Shown piece after piece: positions 5,766 through 5,945 of a stretch of DNA of 5,945 bases (its first letter is position 1; the number at the start of each line of letters is the position of its first letter). Made by a program: the position numbers and the translations under genes. Below the pieces are notes generated by a model. It made no database searches and had not been told where the DNA came from. It saw only the letters and a list, made by a program, of their open reading frames with translations. Source of the stretch: Verrucomicrobiota bacterium (GTDB taxonomy: Bacteria; Verrucomicrobiota; Verrucomicrobiia; Verrucomicrobiales; DEV007); the NCBI GenBank assembly GCA_020629815.1, contig JAHDCN010000051.1, positions 1 to 5,945 of the forward strand, given 5' to 3'.

Positions 5766-5945
5766 CTATTGAATAGTATTTCCTGACTGGATGGCTTCCA
5801 TCATCCTCATGGCTTCATAATTGCTTTGAACCTCATGGACACGATGCAAGGGGACTCCCAATTCGCGGGCGTAAGAGGTTACCGCAACCGTCGGCCAACT
5901 CCGATCAGACATTTCGGTAGAATCCAGAATCATGCCGATGAACGA
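5766..5945 (-). CDS. folP: Dihydropteroate synthase, C-terminal end (partial)
   Basis: The last 59 codons of a gene entering from the right edge are visible, ending at a TAG read from 5768-5766. The translation starts SFIGMILD and contains LHRVHEV followed by NYEAMRMMEAI. This matches the end of dihydropteroate synthase, which joins p-aminobenzoate to the pterin diphosphate in folate synthesis. SFIG is the end of the usual SRKSFIG motif, and RVHEV is the RVHDV motif near the C-terminus, whose Arg helps bind the pterin diphosphate. The usual GS-L-AAA segment between them is replaced by RSWPTVAVTSYA. The catalytic barrel lies outside the window, so identity rests on this C-terminal signature. 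It heads the leftward gene set with DUF151 and the glycosyltransferase. Confidence 0.82.
   Translation of the reverse strand, partial: SFIGMILDSTEMSDRSWPTVAVTSYARELGVPLHRVHEVQSNYEAMRMMEAIQSGNTIQ

Noticed and set aside
5765..5777. ACTATT-G-AATAGT palindrome at the folP stop, as a terminator
   Set aside because: Six AT-rich pairs with a one-base centre and no following T-tract cannot form a useful terminator; chance is the simplest explanation.
1..5945. Mobile elements, CRISPR arrays, tRNA or rRNA genes, attachment sites
   Set aside because: I found no transposase or integrase motifs, no regularly spaced repeats, no tRNA-like cloverleaf and no ribosomal RNA signature in the window.

Overview
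The window is ordinary bacterial chromosome with housekeeping and cell-envelope genes. I see no mobile element, CRISPR array, tRNA or rRNA. Base composition is near half GC, with one sharply AT-rich gap (about 385-460). The taxon is an inference. The truncated esterase-like protein at the left edge belongs to a family I associate with Planctomycetota and Verrucomicrobiota. That, the lysine-rich tail on FtsK and the scarcity of Shine-Dalgarno sequences point to the PVC group, most likely Verrucomicrobiota (Opitutae-like). The sequence alone does not prove this.

Layout. Positions 3-362 (+) hold the C-terminal end of an alpha/beta hydrolase. Positions 363-494 are an AT-rich gap with a near-consensus sigma-70 promoter (TTGAAA, 17 bp, CATAAT) facing the next gene. 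Positions 495-3125 (+) encode a complete FtsK DNA translocase with a histone-H1-like basic N-terminal tail and an acidic insert in the motor. Positions 3126-3225 contain a long imperfect hairpin and the ribosome binding site of the next gene. Positions 3226-4065 (+) encode a RodZ-like membrane protein: an HTH_25 domain, one membrane helix and a disordered tail. The other strand is read from the right edge leftwards. It carries the C-terminal end of dihydropteroate synthase (folP, 5945-5766), a bifunctional-nuclease-family (DUF151) protein (5696-5214) and a GT4 glycosyltransferase (5201-4071). The glycosyltransferase ends 5 bp from the stop of the RodZ-like gene, so the two sets of genes converge.

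How the genes fit together. FtsK (chromosome segregation at the septum) and the RodZ-like protein (possible MreB or envelope morphogenesis link) are co-directional and may share the promoter at 427-455, unless the hairpin at 3139-3180 separates them. The folP, DUF151 and glycosyltransferase genes are co-directional with gaps of 69 and 12 nt and may be one operon, with a weak candidate internal promoter in the 69-nt gap. Nothing here looks like a new defence or biosynthetic system. The points worth a second look are protein-architecture oddities (FtsK tail and insert, RodZ-like protein without a folded C-terminal domain) and small regulatory palindromes.
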